Both the position numbers and the translations under genes were made by a program. Below, one piece after another: positions 47,340 to 54,934 of a DNA stretch of 64,000 bases. The first letter of the stretch is position 1; each line of letters begins with the position of its first letter. The notes below the pieces were generated by a model. That model was given only the letters and a program-made list of their open reading frames with translations, made no database searches and was not told the origin of the DNA. Source of the DNA: JAIQFL01 sp035295745 (GTDB lineage: Bacteria > Acidobacteriota > Terriglobia > Bryobacterales > Bryobacteraceae); contig DATGIL010000032.1 of assembly GCA_035295745.1 (NCBI GenBank), forward strand, positions 1-64,000. Reading direction: 5' to 3'.

Positions 47340-49610
47340 ATGGCGACGCAGCGCGTACGGCGATTCGTGTCGGAGGACATCCCCCAGGTGGCGGAACTGC
47401 ATCGCCGGTTGTACCGGGAAAGCGAACAGCCCTCCCCGGCGTTAGAACGCTCATATCGCGGCTTCTTCCAGGACGTCTACCTGAACAATCCCTGGTACAG
47501 CGAGACTCTGGGACCGCTCGCGTGCGAAGACGGCGAGGGAAAGATTATTGGATTTCTAGGTGTGATGCCCCGCCCCATGCGCATCAACGGCCGCCCCATT
47601 CAGGCCGCGGTCAGTTCCATGTTCATGGTCGACCCCAATCATCGCGTCGGTCTGGCCGCAGTGCAACTGCTGAAGGCATTCCTCGCCGGCCCGCAGGATC
47701 TTTCGTACGCCGACGAGTCGACCGGGCCTTCGCGTAAACTTTGGGAGCGGCTGGGTGGCGTCACGTCGATGCTGAACAGCATGCACTGGACCCGGCCCTT
47801 GCGTCCCGCGGGGCTCCTGAATTTTCAGTTGGGCCAGCGAAACAGCCTGCGCGCTCTGGCACGCATGTCTGCTCCGCTTTGCTGGGCCGCCGACGCTGCG
47901 ATCTCACGACTGAAATCGAGCCCGTTCTTTTGCGCGCCGCCTAAACTGGCAGGCGAGAATGCCGATGTCAACACGCTGATCGAATGCACCGGCCGGCTCT
48001 ACGATTCGCAGGCGCTTCGTCCGGAATACGACGAGCAGTCGCTGCGCTGGCTGCTCGATCTGGCCAGTCACGGCGACGATCTGGAGAAAGTGGTGGTCCG
48101 CAACTCCGCGGGCAGTGTGGTGGGCTGGTATGTTTATTGTATTAGCCGTGATCGCATCGCCGAGCTGCTGCAAATCGGCGCCAAGCCAAATTTCACCAAA
48201 GATGTCCTGGACCACCTTTTGAGCCACGCCGAGCACCACGGCGCTGTGGCCGTAACAGGCCGCGTCGATCCGCGGTACCTGGAAGACCTGGGGTCGAGTT
48301 GCATGATGCGGCCGCGCTACTGGATGCTGGTGCACTCGCGCCATCCACAGTTGTTGAACATGATCGACCGCGGCGAGCCGTATCTGACGCGATTGGAGGG
48401 GGAGTGGTGCATGCAGTTCCACATCTCTCGCTACCAGGGCGCGAACGCCGAGAGGCGTGCCCTCGTGACCCCGCTCCCTGTGCTGCCTGATTCGTCGATA
48501 ACGGTCGAGGCGCGGCGAGGCGGCGCGGAAATCGTCGATGCGCTCGCAGATGAGTGGCGTCAGTTGTGCGACCAGGATCCGGGGAAGGAGCCGTTTTACC
48601 GTCCCGAATGGGTGGCCGCTTCGATTCGGGCGTTCTCACTGCAGGAGGAAGCAGTGGTGGTGACCGCTCGGGCTGGCGGGGTGCTGAAGGCGGTGCTGCC
48701 ATTGATGGAAACGCGCACGCTCTTGTGCGGCGTTCCCGTGACCAAATTGCGCGGCGCCGCCAACGCCCATTCGTGCCGGTTCGACTTGGTTCGCTGCGCC
48801 GGTATCGAAGGAGATGCGGCGGTTCGGGCGCTGTGGCGATACTTGCGGGACCTCCCCGGTTGGGACTTGATCGAGTTGCCTTACGTGCTCGAAGGCGCAG
48901 CGCTCGAAGGCTTGGCCGCGGCGGCGCGGCAGGACGGATTTCCGGTAGGCCTGAAGGAGTCGATGCGATCGCAGTATCTGCCGCTCTCCTGGCCCGGAGA
49001 GGATCAGGATCCACTGCTTTATCAATCGACCGCCAATTTTCGGGCCAACGTGCGGCGCAAGGAGAGGCAGGTCAAGGCGTCTGGGATTCTGACGCTGCGC
49101 TGCGTCGACAAAGCGGATCCGGTCGCTTTGCAGACGTTTTACGATTTGGAGAGTTCCGGATGGAAAGGAAGGCAGGGGACGGCGATCGTTTGTGAAAACG
49201 AGACACGGCAATTCTACGACGAAATTGCGCGCCAAGGCGAGCGATTCGGTTACCTGCGACTCTACTTCCTGGACTTGGATGGCCACACCATCGCGGCACA
49301 GTTCGGGATTGAACACGGTGGGCGGTATTTCATGCCCAAGCTCGCATTCGACGAGAATTTCCGGAAGTATGGTCCGGGACATCTCCTGATCCACGCCATT
49401 ATGCGCAACTGCGTGGAGCGTGGACTGACGGAATACGATTTCACAGGCCCATCGGCGGAGTACAAGGCGAAGTGGGCGTCCTCAACGCGGCTCCACTCCA
49501 CCTTGACGATCTTTCGCAAGGGATTCTTAGGATCGTCACTGCACGCCGCGAAATTCAAGGTAGAAGCGGGCGTAAAAGATATGCTGCGCCCGCTATTCTC
49601 TGCGACGTAG
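47340..49610 (+). CDS. Two-part GNAT / FemAB-like acyltransferase
   Basis: A 756-aa protein starting 8 bp after the carrier gene. Residues 1-380 form one or two GNAT-like folds (VRRFVSEDIPQVAELHRRLY, IIGFLGVMPRPMRINGRPI). Residues about 390-740 form a CelD/BioF2 or FemAB-like double-GNAT domain (WRQLCDQDPGKEPFYRPEW, FRANVRRKERQVKASG, ARQGERFGYLRLYFLDLDG, HLLIHAIMRNCVERGLTEYDFTGPSAEYKAKW). In FemAB-type enzymes this fold moves an aminoacyl group from a carrier (tRNA or protein) to an amine, so it could release the carrier-bound product (inference). The upstream frame opens at 47280, but MATQRVRRF fits the domain start. Confidence 0.82.
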   Translation: MATQRVRRFVSEDIPQVAELHRRLYRESEQPSPALERSYRGFFQDVYLNNPWYSETLGPLACEDGEGKIIGFLGVMPRPMRINGRPIQAAVSSMFMVDPNHRVGLAAVQLLKAFLAGPQDLSYADESTGPSRKLWERLGGVTSMLNSMHWTRPLRPAGLLNFQLGQRNSLRALARMSAPLCWAADAAISRLKSSPFFCAPPKLAGENADVNTLIECTGRLYDSQALRPEYDEQSLRWLLDLASHGDDLEKVVVRNSAGSVVGWYVYCISRDRIAELLQIGAKPNFTKDVLDHLLSHAEHHGAVAVTGRVDPRYLEDLGSSCMMRPRYWMLVHSRHPQLLNMIDRGEPYLTRLEGEWCMQFHISRYQGANAERRALVTPLPVLPDSSITVEARRGGAEIVDALADEWRQLCDQDPGKEPFYRPEWVAASIRAFSLQEEAVVVTARAGGVLKAVLPLMETRTLLCGVPVTKLRGAANAHSCRFDLVRCAGIEGDAAVRALWRYLRDLPGWDLIELPYVLEGAALEGLAAAARQDGFPVGLKESMRSQYLPLSWPGEDQDPLLYQSTANFRANVRRKERQVKASGILTLRCVDKADPVALQTFYDLESSGWKGRQGTAIVCENETRQFYDEIARQGERFGYLRLYFLDLDGHTIAAQFGIEHGGRYFMPKLAFDENFRKYGPGHLLIHAIMRNCVERGLTEYDFTGPSAEYKAKWASSTRLHSTLTIFRKGFLGSSLHAAKFKVEAGVKDMLRPLFSAT

Positions 49611-49614
49611 TGCC

Positions 49615-49786
49615 GTGGCGCAAACACTCCTGTTTGCCGCGTCGAGACTCCTCTCGACGCTTTTCGACGCGTGCACCAAGTCTGCTGCACAAAGCTGCAC
49701 TGAAGTCGTCGACCAAGTCCGTGACACCGAATTGGAGGCGCGTCGAGAAGAGATTCTCGACCGGCACACAGCAGTGTCCGCGCCAC
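49615..49786 (+). repeat. Family B element with imperfect terminal inverted repeats
   Basis: A 172-bp non-coding element filling the gap between convergent genes. The left end gtggcgcaaacac and right end gtgtccgcgccac are inverted repeats with 11 of 13 matches. Internal hairpins lie at 49620-49637 and 49639-49660. Its size, ends and lack of an ORF are MITE-like. No target duplication is obvious. Confidence 0.75.
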
Positions 49787-49791
49787 ATAAA

Positions 49792-51549
49792 TTATTGTCG
49801 GCGCTTCAACAGCGTATTCTCCAGGAACAAAAACTCAATCCCCGTCCCAAGAAATGTCGCGATGGCCTCTTGCGGGGTATTCACGATCGGCTGCCCCTTC
49901 ACGTTGAAGCTCGTATTCAACACCATCTCCCGTCCCGTGGTCTTCCCCACCGCCTGCAACAGTGCGTGAAACTCGGCATTATCCTTCGCCGAAACCGTCT
50001 GCACGCGTGCCGATCCGTCGACGTGCGTGATCGCCGGAAGTTGCGCGCGATGCTCCTCTCGCACGTCTACCGTCGAAATCATGTAGGGGAATTCGCTCCC
50101 CGGTGGCGCGTCGAACCATCGATCCGCCTGCTCCAGAGAGACTGCCGGAGCGAAGGGGCGAAATGCCTCACGCATCTTCACCATCGCGTTGATGCGGTCG
50201 CGCATCTCGGGATGTCCTGGGTCGGCCAGAATGCTGCGATGCCCTAGAGCGCGCGGTCCGAACTCCATGCGTCCGCGATACCAGGCGATCACGCGCCCCT
50301 CCGCGATCAGTCTCGCCGCCGCGTCGCAGGCCTCCCCCAGCGATTCGTAGCGGTGTGACTGCACTCGCTCGCCAAACTCCCCAATGGCCTCTGCGATCGC
50401 CGCAGCCGAGTGCGCCGGGCCGTAAAACGGCACCGGCGAACGCGCGTTCCGAATCTCTCCGTGCATCGAGGCGCGGAATAGAGCGGCCCCGAGCGCCGAC
50501 CCGTCATCCGCCGCAGCCGGCTGGATGTATACTTCGTCGAACTGGCCCGATCGCATCAATTGGCCATTCGCGGTGCAGTTGAGCGCCACGCCTCCCGCCA
50601 TCGCCAGCCGCCGCAAACCCGTGGCCGCTGCGAAATGCCCGCAGATGTGCTGCATGGTGCGGTTCAGACAGGCTTGCAGCGCGGCGGCGACATCGCAGTG
50701 TCGGTCCGTAATGGGCGACTCGGGCTGCCGCTCAGGAATCAGATGTTCGTCCAAGTAGCGGCGCGTGGCGGTGTAGTTTTCGTGCTCCTCCCTGGTCCGA
50801 TTGAGTCTCAGTATCGGAATCCGGATCGTGCCGTCGGAACACAGCTGCACAGCCTGCTCGAAGAACCCGCGGAAGCGCTCCGGATTACCGTAGGGCGCGA
50901 GACCCATAATCTTGTATTCGTCGGAATTGAAGTCGAAGCCAAGATGGAGGGTCACCAGCGAGTAGAGAATGCCGATCGAATCCTGGGCTGATATCTCGCG
51001 CAGCTTTTCGAGTTTGCCTTCGCGTGCATGGAAAACGGATGCACCCTGCGTCTCCCCCATCCCGTCCACGATCACCACCAGGCACTCGTCCCAGCCTGAG
51101 GTAAAACAGGCACTCGCCGCGTGCGCCAGGTGATGGCTGACCGGGCACACACGCTCCGGTGAAAATCCCGGCATGTCTCGCGCCACCTGCGCCAACAACG
51201 CCTCGCGGGAGAAAGCTTCTTCGAAGAGAATCGCCGTCTTCGGGTCTAACGAAAAAGCCCTGCGATAGGGAGAGTAATCGAATCCGTGCGCTAACTCGTC
51301 CACATGCTGGAGCCCAATTCCACCTTCCGACAGACAGTAGCGGATCGCTCCGATCGGAAATCGGGCGCTGTGTTTCTCGCGATTGAAGCGTTCTTCCGCC
51401 GCCGCCGCCACCACCACGCCATCCTTCACGAGCACAGCTGCGGAATCGTGTCCCTGTGAAATGCGGTATTCTCTCTCGTTCAGCCCGGGCCAGTGCTCCT
51501 TCTTGACCCGCATCGAGTTTTCAAACCCGCTGATTCCCAGGATGTTCAT
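49792..51549 (-). CDS. NodU/CmcH-family carbamoyltransferase
   Basis: A 585-aa enzyme that makes O-carbamoyl groups from carbamoyl phosphate and ATP. The N-terminal Kae1-like domain has HDSAAVLVKDGVVVAAAAEE, FNREKHSARFP, SHHLAHAASACFTSGWDE, VDGMGETQGASVF and AMAGGVALNCTANG. The C-terminal YrdC-like part has WYRGRMEFGPRALGHRSILA and LNTSFNVKGQPIV. These motifs cover all functional blocks of the family. It converges on the acyltransferase gene across a family B element. Decoration of the neighbouring pathway's product is inference; nodulation-type or sugar carbamoylation is the alternative. ATG at 51549 is preferred to a TTG at 51564. Confidence 0.9.
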   Translation of the reverse strand: MNILGISGFENSMRVKKEHWPGLNEREYRISQGHDSAAVLVKDGVVVAAAAEERFNREKHSARFPIGAIRYCLSEGGIGLQHVDELAHGFDYSPYRRAFSLDPKTAILFEEAFSREALLAQVARDMPGFSPERVCPVSHHLAHAASACFTSGWDECLVVIVDGMGETQGASVFHAREGKLEKLREISAQDSIGILYSLVTLHLGFDFNSDEYKIMGLAPYGNPERFRGFFEQAVQLCSDGTIRIPILRLNRTREEHENYTATRRYLDEHLIPERQPESPITDRHCDVAAALQACLNRTMQHICGHFAAATGLRRLAMAGGVALNCTANGQLMRSGQFDEVYIQPAAADDGSALGAALFRASMHGEIRNARSPVPFYGPAHSAAAIAEAIGEFGERVQSHRYESLGEACDAAARLIAEGRVIAWYRGRMEFGPRALGHRSILADPGHPEMRDRINAMVKMREAFRPFAPAVSLEQADRWFDAPPGSEFPYMISTVDVREEHRAQLPAITHVDGSARVQTVSAKDNAEFHALLQAVGKTTGREMVLNTSFNVKGQPIVNTPQEAIATFLGTGIEFLFLENTLLKRRQ

Positions 51550-51618
51550 AGCGCGCTCGGGCAAATGCTCTCATCCACCCAGCACATCGAATACCATTGG
51601 CGCCAGCGCCAAAGCGCG

Positions 51619-52737
51619 CTACACCAGCACGGTGAATGTGGATTCGGTACGTTGGACGGGGCGATAACGCGTGTCCCGCTCGACGGGCTCGCGGCCGGCC
51701 TTGCGAATTAACTGCAATAACTCGGCGCGGCGCAAACCTTGCACTGTAGTCGCTCCGGCATCGTGGTAGATCCGCTCCTCCACAATGGTGCCGTCGATAT
51801 CGTCGGCGCCGAATCGAAGCGCGATTTGCGCGATCCGGGGCGTCATCATCACCCAGTACGCCTTGATGTGCGAAATGTTGTCGAGCATCAGGCGTGAGAC
51901 CGCAATGTTCTTGATGTCGTCGAAACCCGTAGTTTTCCCGATGTGCTGTAGCGGCGTGTTATCGGGATGGAAGGCCAGCGGAATGAAGGTAACGAACCCA
52001 TGCGTCTCGTCCTGCAACTCGCGCAGGCGGACCAGGTGATCGACGCGATCTTCCTCATTTTCGATGTGGCCGTAGAGCATCGTGCAGTTCGAATGCAGCC
52101 CCATCTCGTGAGCGATGCGGGCGGTCTCGATCCATTCGTTGCCATCGATCTTGTGGTCGCAGATGATGCGGCGCACGCGCTCGTTGAAGATTTCAGCGCC
52201 GCCGCCGGGAAGCGAATCCATGCCGGCGTTGCGCAGCCGTTCGAGAGTCTCGCGCGCCGAGATTTTCGCTCGCCGTGCCAGGTAGGCGATCTCCACCATG
52301 GTGAACGCTTTGAGGTGGACCTGTGGGAAGCGATGCTTCAATCCGCGCAGCATCTCGCAATACCAGTCGAGCGTGAGTTCGGGATGCAATCCGCCGACGA
52401 TGTGGAACTCGGTGACGGCTTCGCTCCAGCCCTCGCCCGCGCGGTGCCATACCTCGTCCAGCGACATTGTGTAGGCCTTGGGATCGCGCACCCGCTTGCC
52501 GAAAGCGCACAAGCGGCAACTCGCCACGCAGACATCAGTAGGGTTGATGTGGCGGTTTACGTTGAAGTAAGTCGTGTCGCCGTGCAGGCGTTCGCGGACA
52601 AGGTTTGCCAGGTACCCCAAGCCCAGAATATCGGAGGTGCGGTAGAGCGCCACGCCATCGTCGAAAGAGAGCCTCTCTCCTGCCTCTACTTTTTGGCGGA
52701 TGGGATGGAGACGAGCATCATCGATGACGACTTGCAT
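51619..52737 (-). CDS. mqnE: Aminofutalosine synthase (radical SAM)
   Basis: A 372-aa radical SAM enzyme of the CofH/MqnC/MqnE group. The cluster motif is CVASCRLC (Cys70, Cys74, Cys77) within NVNRHINPTDVCVASC. Other features typical of MqnE are EFHIVGGLHPEL, LPGGGAEIF and SNCTMLYGHIE. MqnE joins 3-[(1-carboxyvinyl)oxy]benzoate and SAM into aminofutalosine, early in the futalosine route to menaquinone. It starts 4 bp after the prenyltransferase gene, which acts later in the same pathway. MqnC and CofH are alternatives, but context supports MqnE. Confidence 0.88.
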   Translation of the reverse strand: MQVVIDDARLHPIRQKVEAGERLSFDDGVALYRTSDILGLGYLANLVRERLHGDTTYFNVNRHINPTDVCVASCRLCAFGKRVRDPKAYTMSLDEVWHRAGEGWSEAVTEFHIVGGLHPELTLDWYCEMLRGLKHRFPQVHLKAFTMVEIAYLARRAKISARETLERLRNAGMDSLPGGGAEIFNERVRRIICDHKIDGNEWIETARIAHEMGLHSNCTMLYGHIENEEDRVDHLVRLRELQDETHGFVTFIPLAFHPDNTPLQHIGKTTGFDDIKNIAVSRLMLDNISHIKAYWVMMTPRIAQIALRFGADDIDGTIVEERIYHDAGATTVQGLRRAELLQLIRKAGREPVERDTRYRPVQRTESTFTVLV

Positions 52738-52741
52738 TGTG

Positions 52742-53623
52742 TTAAATACCTGATTTCAGGAGGAATATATCTGCGGCCCAGAATATTAAGAATAACACGC
52801 TGACGTAGCCGTTCATGGTAAAGAAGGCGGCATTGACTCTCGATAAGTCGTTGGGCTTTACGATGCTGTGTTCGTAGAGCAGCAGGCCCGTGACGGCCCC
52901 GACCCCAGCGAGTGCCAGCGCGCCCAGATGCAGCGTGTAGATCAGAATCAGCAGGCACACCACCATCAGGATGTGCAGGATTTGCGCGACGCGCAATGCC
53001 CCTGCGATCCCAATGCGCCTGGGAACGCTCGACAAACCCTCCGTGCAATCGAATTCATAGTCCTGGCAGGAGTAGATCACGTCGAACCCGGCCGTCCAGA
53101 AACTAACGGCGGCGGTGAGCCACAGGATGCGCGGGTCGAGCGAACCCCGCACTGCAATCCAGGCGGCGGCAGGCGCGATTCCCAGGCAGAAGCCCAGCAC
53201 CAGGTGCGAGAAAGACGTAAATCGTTTGGTAAACGAGTAGAAGAAAACGATCAGCAATGCGAAGGGCGAGAGGCGCAGACAAAGCGAATTCAATTCGCCG
53301 GCCGCAAAAATAAAGACGAAGGCCGACACCACCACGAAGCCCCACCCGAAACCCCGGCTTAACATCCCTGCCGGCAGGTGCCGCATTTTAGTGCGGGGAT
53401 TGCGCCCGTCAATGTCGGCATCCACGAGGCGATTGAAAGCCATCGCCGCGGAGCGCGCCCCCACCATCGCAATCACGATCCAAAGCACCTTCCAACCCAT
53501 TCCCGAGACCGGCCCGCCTGTCCGAAAAGCCAGCAACGCACCAGTCAGTGCAAAGGGCAGAGCGAACACCGAATGCTCGAATTTAATCATGTCGAGCGCG
53601 AGCCTGATTCGATTCCACGGCAT
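52742..53623 (-). CDS. mqnP: UbiA-family prenyltransferase (MqnP)
   Basis: A 293-aa membrane enzyme with about nine helices. The first Asp-rich motif NRLVDADIDGRNPRTKMR and the second, DVIYSCQDYEFDCTEG, bind the Mg-diphosphate of the polyprenyl donor. In the futalosine pathway MqnP attaches the isoprenoid tail to the naphthoate or its precursor. The open frame extends to 54265, but MPWNRIRLALDMIKFEHSVFAL is the family N terminus. First gene of the mqnP-mqnE operon, divergent from the phosphatase with 111 bp between. Confidence 0.9.
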   Translation of the reverse strand: MPWNRIRLALDMIKFEHSVFALPFALTGALLAFRTGGPVSGMGWKVLWIVIAMVGARSAAMAFNRLVDADIDGRNPRTKMRHLPAGMLSRGFGWGFVVVSAFVFIFAAGELNSLCLRLSPFALLIVFFYSFTKRFTSFSHLVLGFCLGIAPAAAWIAVRGSLDPRILWLTAAVSFWTAGFDVIYSCQDYEFDCTEGLSSVPRRIGIAGALRVAQILHILMVVCLLILIYTLHLGALALAGVGAVTGLLLYEHSIVKPNDLSRVNAAFFTMNGYVSVLFLIFWAADIFLLKSGI

Positions 53624-53734
53624 GGGATAGTACCTATATTTTACAGCGTATAAGAAACGGCAAAAATTGCGATTCCACGGACCGCCCTGACGTGTTACAG
53701 TCTTGCTTGAGGTCGGGCAATTGAAGGGAGTCGT

Positions 53735-54463
53735 ATGTTGGAATCCTCCGCGCTGTCGGACAAGGGTTGCGTTAGGTCGAATAACGAAGACTATTGCCTG
53801 ATCGAGCCCGAGTTGGGCCTTTATGTTCTCGCAGACGGTATGGGTGGCGCCAAAGCAGGTGAGCGCGCTTCCCGAATGGCCGTGGACACCGTAGCAGAAA
53901 TTATTTTGATGGCGCAGCAGCGCGATTCGCAAGTGCTGATTTCGGCAGTGGAAGAGGCGAATCGGCGGGTGCTGCAAGCTTCTCATAGTGACCCCACGCT
54001 GGAAGGTATGGGAACCACCCTGGTGGCTGCATTGGAGACTGCCGGGGAGCTTTCGATAGCCAGCGTAGGAGATAGCAGGGCATATCTCTACGATGAAAGC
54101 GGTTTCCGCGCCATTACTGACGATCAGACGTGGGTCAACGAAGTCGGCCGGCCTCTCGGGCTGGATGAAGACACTCTCAAGAATCACCCGATGCGCCATG
54201 TACTGACTATGGCGATCGGGGCGAGTTCCCCTTTGACAGTGAATTATTATTCCGTCGGTTTGCAACCCAATTCATTGGTCCTGATGTGCAGTGACGGGTT
54301 GCACGGCGTTCTCGAAGCACCGCAAATGGAAGAGATTCTCCGCGGCGGCCGCGATGGAGTTTCGCTTGAGGAGAGTTGCCGCCGTCTCATCGAAGCCGCT
54401 AAACAGGCTGGCGGCCCCGACAATGTAACCGCAGTGCTCGTTCGCAAACCGAAAGAAGCGTAA
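53735..54463 (+). CDS. PP2C-type Ser/Thr protein phosphatase
   Basis: A 242-aa phosphatase of the Stp1/PrpC type. All metal-binding blocks are visible: SDKGCVRSNNEDYC, VLADGMGGAKAGERAS, IASVGDSRAYL, LVLMCSDGLHG and GGPDNVTAVLV. It likely reverses the action of Ser/Thr kinases such as that at 11-12.8 kb; no kinase gene is adjacent. GGGAG precedes the ATG by good spacing. It is 71 bp upstream of the blaI-like gene, but a strong separate promoter lies between. Confidence 0.93.
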   Translation: MLESSALSDKGCVRSNNEDYCLIEPELGLYVLADGMGGAKAGERASRMAVDTVAEIILMAQQRDSQVLISAVEEANRRVLQASHSDPTLEGMGTTLVAALETAGELSIASVGDSRAYLYDESGFRAITDDQTWVNEVGRPLGLDEDTLKNHPMRHVLTMAIGASSPLTVNYYSVGLQPNSLVLMCSDGLHGVLEAPQMEEILRGGRDGVSLEESCRRLIEAAKQAGGPDNVTAVLVRKPKEA

Positions 54464-54492
54464 TACAAAGATCCCGCCTGCAAATTCCCCTC

Positions 54493-54521
54493 TTGACACC
54501 CGCCTGAAATCGCGCTACAGT
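54493..54521 (+). promoter_or_regulatory. Sigma70-type promoter for the BlaI/M56 pair
   Basis: A perfect -35 box ttgaca (54493-54498), 17-bp spacer and -10 tacagt (54516-54521). The predicted start of transcription, about seven bases beyond, falls near 54528, so the ATG at 54535 would be nearly leaderless. The -10 overlaps the operator. Confidence 0.75.
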
Positions 54522-54530
54522 TTGTAGCGC
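54512..54530. promoter_or_regulatory. Predicted BlaI/MecI-type operator
   Basis: Perfect inverted repeat gcgctaca-gtt-tgtagcgc with TACA/TGTA half-sites as in BlaI/MecI boxes. A further taca follows at 54531. It covers the -10 box, consistent with autorepression by the regulator encoded directly downstream. Confidence 0.8.
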
Positions 54531-54534
54531 TACA

Positions 54535-54933
54535 ATGTTCAGCGCTCGTAAACCTCGAAAACCTCTTAGCGAATTGGAACACCTTTTCATGGAAATTGTG
54601 TGGGAGCGCGGCTCCGTTACGGCGGAAGACGTCCGCGCTTCCCTCGCCGAACGCCACCCCATGAAAGAGTCGACTGTTCGCACCATTCTTAAGCGCCTGG
54701 AAGACAAGGGCTACGTCAAGCATCGCGTGGATGGCCGCACCAACGTCTACAGCGGATTGGATGCTCCCGAGAATGTGGCTGCCAAAGCGGTACGGCAGAT
54801 CATCGAACGTTTCTGCGGCGGATCGGTCGAACAGCTTCTCGTCGGCATGGTGGCTAACGACGTGGTGGATGAAGAAGAACTCGAGCGCCTGGCGAAAAGT
54901 ATCGCCGAGCGCAAGAAGCGGAAAGGAGAGTGA
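54535..54933 (+). CDS. BlaI/MecI/CopY-family transcriptional repressor
   Basis: A 132-aa winged-helix repressor. The N-terminal domain has PLSELEHLFMEIVWERGSVTAEDV, then MKESTVRTILKRLEDKGYVKHRVDGRTNVY, the recognition helix and wing of the family. The C-terminal dimer helices include the region where the partner protease cleaves in BlaI. It probably binds the palindrome just upstream of its own ATG. It is followed 1 bp after its stop by the M56 protease-like sensor, the usual BlaI-BlaR1 arrangement. Confidence 0.92.
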   Translation: MFSARKPRKPLSELEHLFMEIVWERGSVTAEDVRASLAERHPMKESTVRTILKRLEDKGYVKHRVDGRTNVYSGLDAPENVAAKAVRQIIERFCGGSVEQLLVGMVANDVVDEEELERLAKSIAERKKRKGE

Positions 54934-54934
54934 G

